9,829 nucleotides of DNA from Deltaproteobacteria bacterium (GTDB lineage: Bacteria; Desulfobacterota; Syntrophia; Syntrophales; UBA5619), in the NCBI GenBank assembly GCA_026388345.1, contig JAPLJY010000298.1, forward strand, positions 1 through 9,829, written 5' to 3'. How positions within the stretch are numbered: the stretch's first letter is position 1; every line of letters begins with the position of its first letter. Below the pieces are notes generated by a model. The model did not search any database and was not told the origin of the DNA. It saw only the letters and a list, made by a program, of their open reading frames with translations. Below are positions 1 through 5,844 of this stretch, piece after piece. The translations under genes were made by a program, and so were the position numbers.

Positions 1-907
1 ACGCTACGGGGAGAATCCTCATCAGAAGGCCGCCTTCTACCGGGAGAAGGACCCGCAGCTTTCCGCCCTCTCCAATGCGCGGCAGCTCCAGGGCAAGGAG
101 CTCTCCTACAACAACATTATGGACAGCGACGCCGCCTGGCAGGTCGTCTCCGACATCCCCCTCCCCGGCGTCGTCATCATCAAGCACGCCAACCCGTGCG
201 GCGCGGCCACGTCCGACGGCGACATGGCGGAGGCCTTCCGGAAGGCGCTGGCCGGCGATCCCGTTTCGGCCTTCGGCGGCATCGTCGCCCTGAACCGCCC
301 CGTGGATGCCAAGGCGGCGGAGGAGATGGTCAAGACCTTCTTCGAGGTGATCATCGCCCCGGGCTTCGCGGCGGATGCGGTGGAGATCCTGGGCGCCAAG
401 AAGAACGTCCGGGTCCTCGAAATCCCGGCCTCGTGCGGCAAGCGCTCCGCAGGTTACGACTTCCGGCGGGTGATGGGCGGTCTCCTCGTCCAGGATCGGG
501 ACATGGACGACTTCGACATCCGCAAGGCGAAGGTCGTCACCAAACGGGCCCCGACGGAGGCCGAATACCAGGCCCTCGACTTCGCCTGGCGGGTGGTCAA
601 ACACGTGAAATCGAACGCCATCGTCTACACCACGAAGGATCAGCTCGTCGGCATGGGGGCGGGCCAGACGAGCCGGGTGGATTCGGTGAAGATCGCCAGG
701 ATGAAGGCAGTCCTCCCGACGGAGGGGTGCGTCCTCGGATCGGACGCCTTTTTCCCGTTCCGGGACGGTCTCGATATGGCCGCCGAGGCCGGGATCACCG
801 CGATCATCGAGCCGGGCGGGTCGATCAAGGATGAGGAGGTCATTCAGGCCGCCGACGAGCACGGCATTGCGATGATCTTTACGGGGATCCGCCATTTCAA
901 ACATTAA
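1..907 (+). CDS. purH: Bifunctional AICAR transformylase/IMP cyclohydrolase PurH, C-terminal part (5' end outside window)
   Basis: Catalyses the last two steps of de novo IMP synthesis in the cytosol: formylation of AICAR with 10-formyl-THF, then ring closure to IMP. The reading frame is open from base 2 and starts with [13 protein letters not shown], so about 301 C-terminal residues are present. The N-terminal cyclohydrolase (MGS-like) domain lies upstream of the window. Visible AICAR transformylase motifs are RYGENPHQ, the catalytic Lys-His in [67 protein letters not shown], and the family's typical ending FTGIRHFKH. The internal ATG at 119 is not the start, because conserved sequence continues upstream of it. 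It is followed by a hairpin and then purE on the same strand, consistent with a purine operon. The identification is based on motifs known to the family and is very secure. No damage is seen. Confidence 0.97.
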   Translation, partial: RYGENPHQKAAFYREKDPQLSALSNARQLQGKELSYNNIMDSDAAWQVVSDIPLPGVVIIKHANPCGAATSDGDMAEAFRKALAGDPVSAFGGIVALNRPVDAKAAEEMVKTFFEVIIAPGFAADAVEILGAKKNVRVLEIPASCGKRSAGYDFRRVMGGLLVQDRDMDDFDIRKAKVVTKRAPTEAEYQALDFAWRVVKHVKSNAIVYTTKDQLVGMGAGQTSRVDSVKIARMKAVLPTEGCVLGSDAFFPFRDGLDMAAEAGITAIIEPGGSIKDEEVIQAADEHGIAMIFTGIRHFKH

Positions 908-918
908 TCCATGAGAAC

Positions 919-965
919 TTCGGAAGGGGACTTCGCCATTGTTCTTGACGAAGTCCCCTTCCGAA
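919..965. repeat. Perfect 17-bp inverted repeat (hairpin) between purH and purE
   Basis: The arms 919-935 (TTCGGAAGGGGACTTCG) and 949-965 are exact reverse complements around a 13-nt loop. The stem begins 11 bases after the purH stop. It is not followed by a run of T on either strand: the + strand continues AAAGGTTTGCAG, with only a TTTTT at 979-983. It is therefore not a classical intrinsic terminator. It could be a partial terminator, an RNA-stabilising intercistronic hairpin, or a small dispersed repeat; the sequence alone does not decide. Confidence 0.8.
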
Positions 966-1007
966 AAAGGTTTGCAGCTTTTTAAAAGGCAAAGGAGTTG
1001 AAAGGGT

Positions 1008-1511
1008 ATGCAGGAAAAGGCAGGGGTTGTCGTCAGCGTCGTGATGGGGAGCGATTCCGATCTTCCCGTCATGGAGGAGGCCGTCAAGGTTCTGGAGGCA
1101 TTTGCGATCCCGCATGAACTCTATCTGACCTCCGCCCATCGGACGCCGGAGAGGACGGCGCAGTTCGCCCGCGGGGCGGCCAAACGGGGGGTGCGGGTGA
1201 TCATCGTGGGCGCCGGCGCAGCCGCCCACCTGGCCGGGGTGATCGCGTCCCAGACGCTGTTGCCGGTGATCGGGGTGCCCATCGACGCCACGTCGCTCCA
1301 GGGACTGGACTCCCTCTTCGCCACGGTCCAGATGCCGGGGGGGATCCCCGTTGCGACCATGGCCATCGGCAAGGCGGGGGCGAAGAATGCCGCGCTGTTC
1401 GCCGTCCGGATTTTGGCCCTGGAGGATGCCGACCTTCTCAAGAAACTCCAAGCCTATGTCCGGAAGATGGCCCAGGAGGTCGAACGGAAACACGAAAACC
1501 TGAAGAGATGA
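1008..1511 (+). CDS. purE: N5-carboxyaminoimidazole ribonucleotide mutase (class I PurE)
   Basis: Converts N5-CAIR to CAIR (4-carboxy-AIR) in de novo purine synthesis, normally working with PurK; it forms an octamer in the cytosol. At 167 aa it has the usual single-domain length. Motifs: GSDSD at residues 14-18, SAHRTP at 42-47 (His44 matches the catalytic His of class I enzymes), GAGAAAHLAG at 68-77, VIGVP at 87-91, and QMPGGIPVATMAIGKAGAKNAA from 108. These conserved blocks match the bacterial class I form rather than animal-type AIR carboxylase. The start is set by a good Shine-Dalgarno sequence, AAGGAG at 992-997, 10 nt upstream. It lies about 100 bp after purH, with the hairpin between, and the TsaC gene begins 1 base after its stop. 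Cotranscription of purH-purE-tsaC is inferred. The charged C-terminal tail (KMAQEVERKHENLKR) is unremarkable. Confidence 0.96.
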   Translation: MQEKAGVVVSVVMGSDSDLPVMEEAVKVLEAFAIPHELYLTSAHRTPERTAQFARGAAKRGVRVIIVGAGAAAHLAGVIASQTLLPVIGVPIDATSLQGLDSLFATVQMPGGIPVATMAIGKAGAKNAALFAVRILALEDADLLKKLQAYVRKMAQEVERKHENLKR

Positions 1512-1512
1512 T

Positions 1513-2157
1513 ATGACCCTCCTGCTGAAAATCGATCCCGGAAAACCCGATGCGGAACAACTGGCACAGGCCGTCCGGGTCCTGTGCGAGGGGGGCGTCG
1601 TCGCCTTTCCGACAGAGACCTTCTACGGCCTTGGGGCCGATGCGCGAAACGAAACGGCCGTGGAGAAGATCTTCCGGATCAAGGGACGGAACTTCCGAAA
1701 CCCCCTTTCGGTGATCGTCGCAAACGACCGCGAGGTAATCCCTCTCGTGGAAGAGATCCCGGCGGCGGCTCAAATCCTCATGAAAACATTCTGGCCGGGA
1801 CCGCTCACGCTGATCTTCCGGGCATCTTCCTCTGTCCTGCCGCGGCTCACGGCAGACACGGGAAAGATCGGCATCCGCGTCTCCAGCCATCCCCTCGCGA
1901 GGCTTCTCGCCGGGGGGCTGGGAGGCCCATTGACGGCAACGAGCGCCAACCTCTCGGGCGGTCCGGAATGTTCCTCGGTCGATGCGGTCATGCGCGCCCT
2001 GGGCGAACTTCCCGATTCGGTGATCGACGGCGGAGAGACGCCGGGGGGTGCGGGTTCGACGATCCTCGACGTCACCGTTTTCCCCCCCCGAATCCTCCGC
2101 GCGGGCGCCATCTCCGGCGACCTCATTTTGAATGCCCTGCCCCCGACGGAAGGCTGA
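1513..2157 (+). CDS. L-threonylcarbamoyladenylate synthase, TsaC/Sua5/YrdC family
   Basis: Makes threonylcarbamoyl-AMP from threonine, bicarbonate and ATP, the first step of the universal tRNA t6A37 modification; it acts in the cytosol, with transfer to tRNA by TsaD/TsaB/TsaE. At 214 aa it is a YrdC domain with almost no C-terminal extension, so it resembles the short TsaC form rather than full-length Sua5. Motifs: GVVAFPTETFYGLGADA at residues 28-44, the RIKGR nucleotide-binding lysine/arginine (K57, R59), WPGPLTLIF at 94-102, GKIGIRVSSHP at 118-127, LTATSANLSGG at 140-150 and STILD at 182-186. The start is one base after the purE stop, so translational coupling is likely; the Shine-Dalgarno is modest (GAAGAG within the end of purE). 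The following gene converges on it. Family assignment is secure; tsaC versus sua5 naming is a matter of length. Confidence 0.94.
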   Translation: MTLLLKIDPGKPDAEQLAQAVRVLCEGGVVAFPTETFYGLGADARNETAVEKIFRIKGRNFRNPLSVIVANDREVIPLVEEIPAAAQILMKTFWPGPLTLIFRASSSVLPRLTADTGKIGIRVSSHPLARLLAGGLGGPLTATSANLSGGPECSSVDAVMRALGELPDSVIDGGETPGGAGSTILDVTVFPPRILRAGAISGDLILNALPPTEG

Positions 2158-2350
2158 TCTTCACGTAAAATCTTGATACATTTCGATTTTATTGATTATT
2201 GAAAGAGAGATTTGCAGTTAATGTACCGGTGTAGCACCTTTCAATCCGTACTGCTCAGGTAAGATCAAAAAAATCAGCACTGTTCTGATTATCGCCGTAA
2301 CGAGTCAGTAACAGTGGGTTCAGAATTGTGGTAAGGATTACCAGTTGAAA
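2158..2350. other. AT-rich convergent intergenic region
   Basis: This separates the + strand TsaC gene from the minus-strand PAS/HD-GYP gene. No credible ORF is present. The composition drops sharply compared with the preceding genes, and this is the left edge of the GC-poor stretch. The only structure supported is the minus-strand terminator at 2267-2290 and an overlapping alternative hairpin up to 2316. No clear terminator is seen for the rightward purine/TsaC run. Confidence 0.6.
2267..2290 (-). terminator. Intrinsic terminator of the PAS/HD-GYP gene
   Basis: Read on the minus strand: AATCAG, 7-nt loop AACAGTG, CTGATT, continuing into a run of T (complement of A at 2267-2273). It lies about 60 bp after the stop of the minus-strand gene. 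A second, longer hairpin overlaps it: 2278-2288 pairs with 2305-2316 (7+4 bp, one bulge), so the two stems are mutually exclusive. The short stem is AT-rich and may be only moderately efficient. Confidence 0.6.
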
Positions 2351-5023
2351 TCAGGACCCCTCAAGCTGAAAACCTTTTTCCCGAAATAATCTCAGACAGG
2401 CATCTGCGACAGCATCGTCATAAAAGATACCTTTGTTCTTCTCGATTTCATTCAGAGCTGCATCAATGCCCAAACCAGGACGATAGGGCCTGTGTGAGGC
2501 CATGGCTTCCACCACGTCGGCAACAGAAAGAATGCGGGCCTCTATGAGGATTTCTTCCCCCTTCAGATTTCTTGGATAACCCGAGCCATCCATTCGTTCA
2601 TGGTGTTGGTAGACAATTTCCGCCAGGGGCCAAGGTGATTCCACATCCTTCAGAATCTCATATCCTCTGTTGGCATGTTCTTTAATCAGCAACAATTCAA
2701 TCGCCGACAGCTTCGTAGGCTTTGACAATATCTCCGCAGGGATCGATAGTTTTCCGATGTCATGGATGGAACCCGCCATGCGGATACCCTCGATTTTATC
2801 CTGGGGTAATCCCATCTCGGTAGCAATGGCACTGGCAAGGCCTGCCGACCGGGTCTGGTGACCGGATGTATAGGGATCTCGTGTCTCTACGGCAGACACC
2901 ATGACCTGTACGGTCGTGCCAACTGCCTTCCTGAGACTTTCGAGTGTATCTTGCAGTTGTTTATCCGCCAGTTTGCGATAGGTAATGTCCTGCACGGTGG
3001 TGCGAATCCCGTTTATTTTTCCATCTTTGTCCCGAATGAGCAGATCCTGGATGAGCACCGGTATTCTTGTTCCGTCTTTCTTGCAGTAGTTTCGCTCAAG
3101 ATTTTCCCCCGGTGGCACAATTCCAGCGAGCTTATCCAACACGGCTTTTCGGGCAATGTCCTTTTCATCAACGAACTCCCACACGTGGCGGCCCAGCATT
3201 TCCTCAGCAGAATAGCCCAGCATCGCGAGTTCAGTGCGGTTGATGCGGGTAACGCGTCCCTCGTTGTCCAATTCGTGGTAGCCAATAGGGGCATCATTAA
3301 ACATCTCCCTAAATCGAGTTTCGCTATTCCGTAAAGCCTCCTCCGCCTGTTTGTGCTCGGTGATGTCGCGGGAAATTGAGATTATGCCCACGGCCTTCTG
3401 TGCCTCGTCCCGCATAAATGACAGGTGGTTCTCCATCAAAACAATAGAACCGTCCTTTCTGTATTGTTCCAATTCCAAGACGCGGATTCTGCCGGGATCT
3501 GCCATACCACTGGCTTCCAATTTCATCTCTTCTTCAAAGACCTTAGTTATGATCTGCATAGATTCAGGCGTCATGACCTGTTCAAAGGTCTGCGCCGTGG
3601 CCTCTTCAGCCGTGTATCCCCGCATACGCATGATGGAAGAGCTGACATAAGTAAAACGCAGATTCATGTCCATAACCGTTATGACGTCTGCCATATTATC
3701 TACCAGCCAACGATACTTTTCTTCGCTTTTCCTGAGCGCTTCCTTTGCCCACTTGTGCTCGGTAAGATCACGAATATTGCATTGTACTAATTTTGCCCTA
3801 TCTACAAGATATATCTCTGTATCGATATGTTGCCCGGATTTGGTTTCTACCTTTACATTGCGATAATTAAGAATGCCGCTCTTGTCCAAATTTTGCATTG
3901 TCGTTTGGAAATCACCCATATCGAGCGTGATACCGATGTCCTGAAGCTTATTCCCAATGATCTCCTTGTTGGTATAACCCAACATCTTCTCGGTGGCCGG
4001 ATTAGCATGGGTTATCTTCCCTTCGCGTTGTTCAAAAAATACTATCCCATCGCTTGCGTTCTCAAAAACACGCCTGTAGCGCTTTTCAGATTCCTTTAAC
4101 AAGTTTTCCAGTCGCTTGTGCTCTGTTATGTCCTCAATAGCCAGGAGGATGATCTGCTCTTTTCCGAACACTCTTTTAATTTGCCGGGCATTCAAAAGCA
4201 TTGTGCGCCTGCCAATGGTAGAAAAATCGTGTTCAACCTCATAGTCATCAAAGGTTGTCTTTTGGGGAAGGATGGTTTCCAACAGTTCCCGCAGCTCATT
4301 GATATTCCACTGTTTATTTCCCAGGTCATAGATTCGCTGTCCCAAGGTCTCTTCAGGTTTTACCTTGAAGAAGTTATAGAAGGAGCGGCTGGCGGTGACT
4401 ACCCTTAAATCTTGATCTAGAGCGATCAAGGGTTCACGTATGGTGTTGATGACGCTCTCAGCATATTCGCGGGCCGCATCTTCGGATATTTTAGTTGCTT
4501 CCAGCTCTTTACGGGTTTTTTCCAGCCCATTTTCTATCTCCCTGCGTTCGGTGATGTCCTCAATGGCGAGGAGGATCATTTTTGCGCTGATGTCTTTCCG
4601 ATATATTTGACGGGCATTGAGCAGCATGATTTTATGACCGATGTCCTGGAAATTATGGTCAACCTCGAAGTCGTCGAACGCTTCTTTCTCAGGAAGGACT
4701 TCTTCAAGCAGCTCCCGAAGTTTGGGGATGTCCCATTGTTTGTTTCCAAGGTCATAGATGAAACTTCCGATCGTCTCACCAGAAGTTACCTTAAATGTCC
4801 TGTAAAAGTTGCGGTTCGCCGAGATTATCTTCAGGTCCGCATCCAGGACCAAAAGGGGCTCTCGAACAGTTCCCACAATACTTTCGGCATAGCGACGGGC
4901 CTCCTCGGCTGCAATCTCAGCCGATATAGTCCCGGTTATTGATTTTTTCAGCGCGGCATCTTGCGAGTGCAATTCCGTCAATTCATCTATGAGCTGCTTC
5001 TTTGTCTTACTATCATCTTTCAT
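2351..5023 (-). CDS. Cytosolic sensor with five PAS domains and a C-terminal HD-GYP c-di-GMP phosphodiesterase domain
   Basis: An 890-aa signalling protein expected to hydrolyse cyclic di-GMP in response to signals sensed by its PAS domains. Domain order by reading: N-terminal charged helix (1-41), PAS1 (about 42-160), PAS2 (184-302), PAS3 (311-423), PAS4 (431-556), PAS5 (565-684), short linker helix, then HD-GYP (about 696-885). Each PAS ends in the usual D-I/L-T-E-H/R motif. HD-GYP residues are intact: H722, H754-D755 with K758 (HDIGK), H783, H807-H808-E809, GSGYP 813-817 and D836. The phosphodiesterase is therefore predicted to be active. There is no signal peptide, membrane segment, receiver, GGDEF or kinase domain, so it is probably cytosolic. 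PAS1 and PAS2 are near copies (about 61 of 99 identical by hand count). The start is supported by AGGTGA at 5028-5033. The gene is GC-poor compared with its neighbours, which hints at acquisition. The signal is unknown. Confidence 0.93.
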   Translation of the reverse strand: MKDDSKTKKQLIDELTELHSQDAALKKSITGTISAEIAAEEARRYAESIVGTVREPLLVLDADLKIISANRNFYRTFKVTSGETIGSFIYDLGNKQWDIPKLRELLEEVLPEKEAFDDFEVDHNFQDIGHKIMLLNARQIYRKDISAKMILLAIEDITERREIENGLEKTRKELEATKISEDAAREYAESVINTIREPLIALDQDLRVVTASRSFYNFFKVKPEETLGQRIYDLGNKQWNINELRELLETILPQKTTFDDYEVEHDFSTIGRRTMLLNARQIKRVFGKEQIILLAIEDITEHKRLENLLKESEKRYRRVFENASDGIVFFEQREGKITHANPATEKMLGYTNKEIIGNKLQDIGITLDMGDFQTTMQNLDKSGILNYRNVKVETKSGQHIDTEIYLVDRAKLVQCNIRDLTEHKWAKEALRKSEEKYRWLVDNMADVITVMDMNLRFTYVSSSIMRMRGYTAEEATAQTFEQVMTPESMQIITKVFEEEMKLEASGMADPGRIRVLELEQYRKDGSIVLMENHLSFMRDEAQKAVGIISISRDITEHKQAEEALRNSETRFREMFNDAPIGYHELDNEGRVTRINRTELAMLGYSAEEMLGRHVWEFVDEKDIARKAVLDKLAGIVPPGENLERNYCKKDGTRIPVLIQDLLIRDKDGKINGIRTTVQDITYRKLADKQLQDTLESLRKAVGTTVQVMVSAVETRDPYTSGHQTRSAGLASAIATEMGLPQDKIEGIRMAGSIHDIGKLSIPAEILSKPTKLSAIELLLIKEHANRGYEILKDVESPWPLAEIVYQHHERMDGSGYPRNLKGEEILIEARILSVADVVEAMASHRPYRPGLGIDAALNEIEKNKGIFYDDAVADACLRLFREKGFQLEGS

Positions 5024-5027
5024 AAGG

Positions 5028-5033
5028 TCACCT
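5028..5033 (-). promoter_or_regulatory. Shine-Dalgarno sequence of the PAS/HD-GYP gene
   Basis: On the minus strand AGGTGA lies 4 nt before the ATG. It has the same GGTGA-4 nt-ATG layout as the upstream 9-codon leader ORF. It sits only about 20 nt after the T-tract of the leader terminator. Confidence 0.7.
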
Positions 5034-5052
5034 ATGAGAAGGGATGATTAAA

Positions 5053-5088
5053 ACAAAAAAACCCCGCTTCTTTTCAGAAACGGGGCTT
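5053..5088 (-). terminator. Strong intrinsic terminator in the leader of the PAS/HD-GYP gene
   Basis: On the minus strand, CCCCGTTTCT (5085-5076) pairs with AGAAGCGGGG (5071-5062) around a GAAA tetraloop. The stem is 10 bp with one G-U, extendable by about 3 further pairs, and is followed by seven T then GTTTT. It ends only about 30 bp before the ATG of the HD-GYP gene, too close for a complete separate promoter downstream. It could simply end transcripts arriving from the hpt operon, but its position inside the probable leader and its overlap with a small ORF argue for attenuation. Confidence 0.88.
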
Positions 5089-5103
5089 CAATAGTTTCTT
5101 CAT
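5074..5103 (-). CDS. Putative 9-residue leader peptide (MKKLLKPRF) overlapping the terminator
   Basis: On the minus strand ATG at 5103-5101 opens a frame reading MKKLLKPRF, with UGA at 5076-5074. It is preceded by AGGGTGA (5114-5108) with 4-nt spacing, the same spacing as the main gene. The codons for Pro-Arg-Phe form most of the left arm of the terminator, and the stop codon runs from the arm tip into the GAAA loop. A ribosome finishing this ORF would cover that arm, so translation should prevent termination, whereas an untranslated leader would allow it. The peptide is basic (four K/R in nine). There is no run of one rare or regulatory amino acid as in classical biosynthetic attenuators, so the sensed cue, if any, is not obvious. 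This is inference from arrangement; too short to judge by coding statistics. Confidence 0.5.
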   Translation of the reverse strand: MKKLLKPRF

Positions 5104-5109
5104 GACATC

Positions 5110-5130
5110 ACCCTTCTAATAAAAAAGGGT
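5110..5130 (-). promoter_or_regulatory. Hairpin that can mask the leader-ORF Shine-Dalgarno
   Basis: On the minus strand ACCCTT (5130-5125) pairs with AAGGGT (5115-5110) over a 9-nt U-rich loop. The downstream arm contains most of the AGGGTGA ribosome binding site of the 9-codon ORF. The stem is short (6 bp) and competes with the larger enclosing inverted repeat. Confidence 0.4.
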
Positions 5131-5150
5131 CCAAATTGGCTGTTAACCGA

Positions 5151-5178
5151 TTGACAATGCTTTATTCGATTATATTAT
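5151..5178 (+). promoter_or_regulatory. Candidate sigma-70-type promoter pointing right, with no obvious gene
   Basis: TTGACA (5151-5156, perfect -35) is followed after 16 bp by TATTAT (5173-5178, 5 of 6 to TATAAT). Transcription would begin near 5185, moving away from the HD-GYP gene and antisense to the decayed HEAT-like gene. The only downstream + strand frame nearby is a 22-codon ORF at 5228 (MKTFLSSEIS...) without a visible ribosome binding site. It may be a chance match in AT-rich DNA or the promoter of an unannotated RNA. Confidence 0.4.
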
Positions 5179-5204
5179 CTGGCCCTAATTATTTGGAAAG
5201 TCAA
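5174..5204 (-). promoter_or_regulatory. Candidate promoter for the PAS/HD-GYP gene leader
   Basis: On the minus strand TTGACT (5204-5199) is followed after 19 bp by GATAAT (5179-5174), or after 21 bp by TAATAT (5177-5172). The spacing is longer than the optimal 17. A start near 5167 would give a leader of about 145 nt containing the small ORF and terminator. Its -10 overlaps the -10 of the rightward candidate promoter, so the two would be mutually exclusive. Confidence 0.4.
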
Positions 5205-5400
5205 GAAAATATTCTATTGATAACCATATGAAAACTTTTCTATCTTCTGAAATTTCATTTTTATTGATAGCAGGAGAGAGGGCTCTTCCTCCATGAATAG
5301 GTGATCAGCAGCCAAGAGTCCGCACTCTTCAATCCGAAATCAATGAACTCTCCCGACGAGTGTTACCGAAGCTTTGTATTTGCTACTGAGTGGGTGCGGT
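5205..5400. other. AT-rich non-coding DNA, no gene seen
   Basis: This stretch lies between the leader promoter region and the decayed HEAT-like gene. It is very AT-rich at its left end (17 G/C in 60 bases at 5221-5280). A weak 6-bp hairpin (5314-5329, AAGAGT/ACTCTT) has no T-tract. I see no conserved ORF, RNA gene or attachment site. Confidence 0.5.
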
Positions 5401-5838
5401 TCATGATAATATGACATGGGCTGGGCCTTTTCTCCACCTGGATCCTGATTCAAGGGCTTCCCTGGCAAGCTCCCCCACGGTCCTGGTTCCGAGTCTTCCT
5501 TTATCGTAAAGGAGGACTCCCGAGGTATCGTTTTTCAGGACTGCGAGCTTCCTTTTTGCCCCTTCAGCCCTCAGGATACCCAAGGCGCGTGCAGCGAGTC
5601 CTCGCACTTCTGGGTCTTCTGAATTCAGATATGGAAAAAGGTAAGCAGGGGCTTCCCATTTTTTGAGGAGATCAGACCTTGCATCGGCAAAACGGCCGAC
5701 ACCCCCACATGAGGCCTCGTTGAAGGGGGGAAAATTCCAAATACAAACTATCTTCCAGCATATAGGCAACCAGAATATGGGCATATCCCTCTGCGAGCCC
5801 TTCGCGAGTGTGCCGTTATAGAATTGGCCTACACCGGT
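5401..5838 (-). pseudogene. Decayed HEAT-repeat-like gene, C-terminal remnant with two compensating frameshifts
   Basis: The open frame 5784-5401 (127 aa) has a convincing C-terminal half: FPYLNSEDPEVRGLAARALG reads as a HEAT/armadillo-type helical repeat, followed by KGRLGTRTVGELAREALE. Its first ~30 residues (MPIFWLPICWKIVCIWNF) are not protein-like. Another frame over the same bases reads LAEGYAHILVAYMLEDSLYLEFS, which is much more plausible. Upstream, the original frame reads VGQFYNGTLAKG. The simplest reconstruction is loss of one base near the GGG around 5796-5800 and gain of one C in the C6 run (complement of 5725-5730). The net frame is restored, but the middle is scrambled. The 5' end is lost about where the zinc-ribbon gene ends (5845). 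No start or ribosome binding site is seen. Function unknown. It could instead be a sequencing artefact or a short expressed protein. Confidence 0.55.
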
Positions 5839-5844
5839 CGATCA

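Larger units (their letters stand above)
5037..5117 (-). repeat. Inverted repeat enclosing the leader ORF and terminator
   Basis: In the minus-strand RNA, AGAAGGG at 5117-5111 plus GATG at 5109-5106 can pair with CATCCCTTCT at 5046-5037, giving 7+4 bp with one bulged U. This places the leader ORF's Shine-Dalgarno (AGGGTGA) inside a stem whose other arm lies between the terminator and the main gene's SD. It competes with the local hairpin at 5110-5130. A function as an anti-Shine-Dalgarno switch is inferred. Confidence 0.45.

Noticed and set aside
2158..2350. tRNA or other structural RNA gene, or att site, at the composition boundary
   Set aside because: No cloverleaf, no conserved tRNA 3' end and no direct repeat pair with the 5840 boundary could be seen by eye.
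5028..5066. A promoter between the leader terminator and the HD-GYP start (TTTAAT as -10)
   Set aside because: The spacing would leave only about 25 nt of leader, and the matching -35 would have to lie inside the terminator stem (CTGAAA), which is a poor hexamer. It cannot be excluded fully, but the upstream promoter is preferred.
5010..5204. c-di-GMP (GEMM) riboswitch in the leader of the HD-GYP gene
   Set aside because: Such a switch before a c-di-GMP enzyme gene would be logical, but the conserved GEMM core and its tetraloop/receptor segments are not present. Only the small ORF, terminator and short hairpins are seen.
5228..5296. 22-codon + strand ORF (MKTFLSSEIS...) after the rightward promoter
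   Set aside because: It has no Shine-Dalgarno sequence, is short and AT-rich, and a frame of this length is expected by chance.
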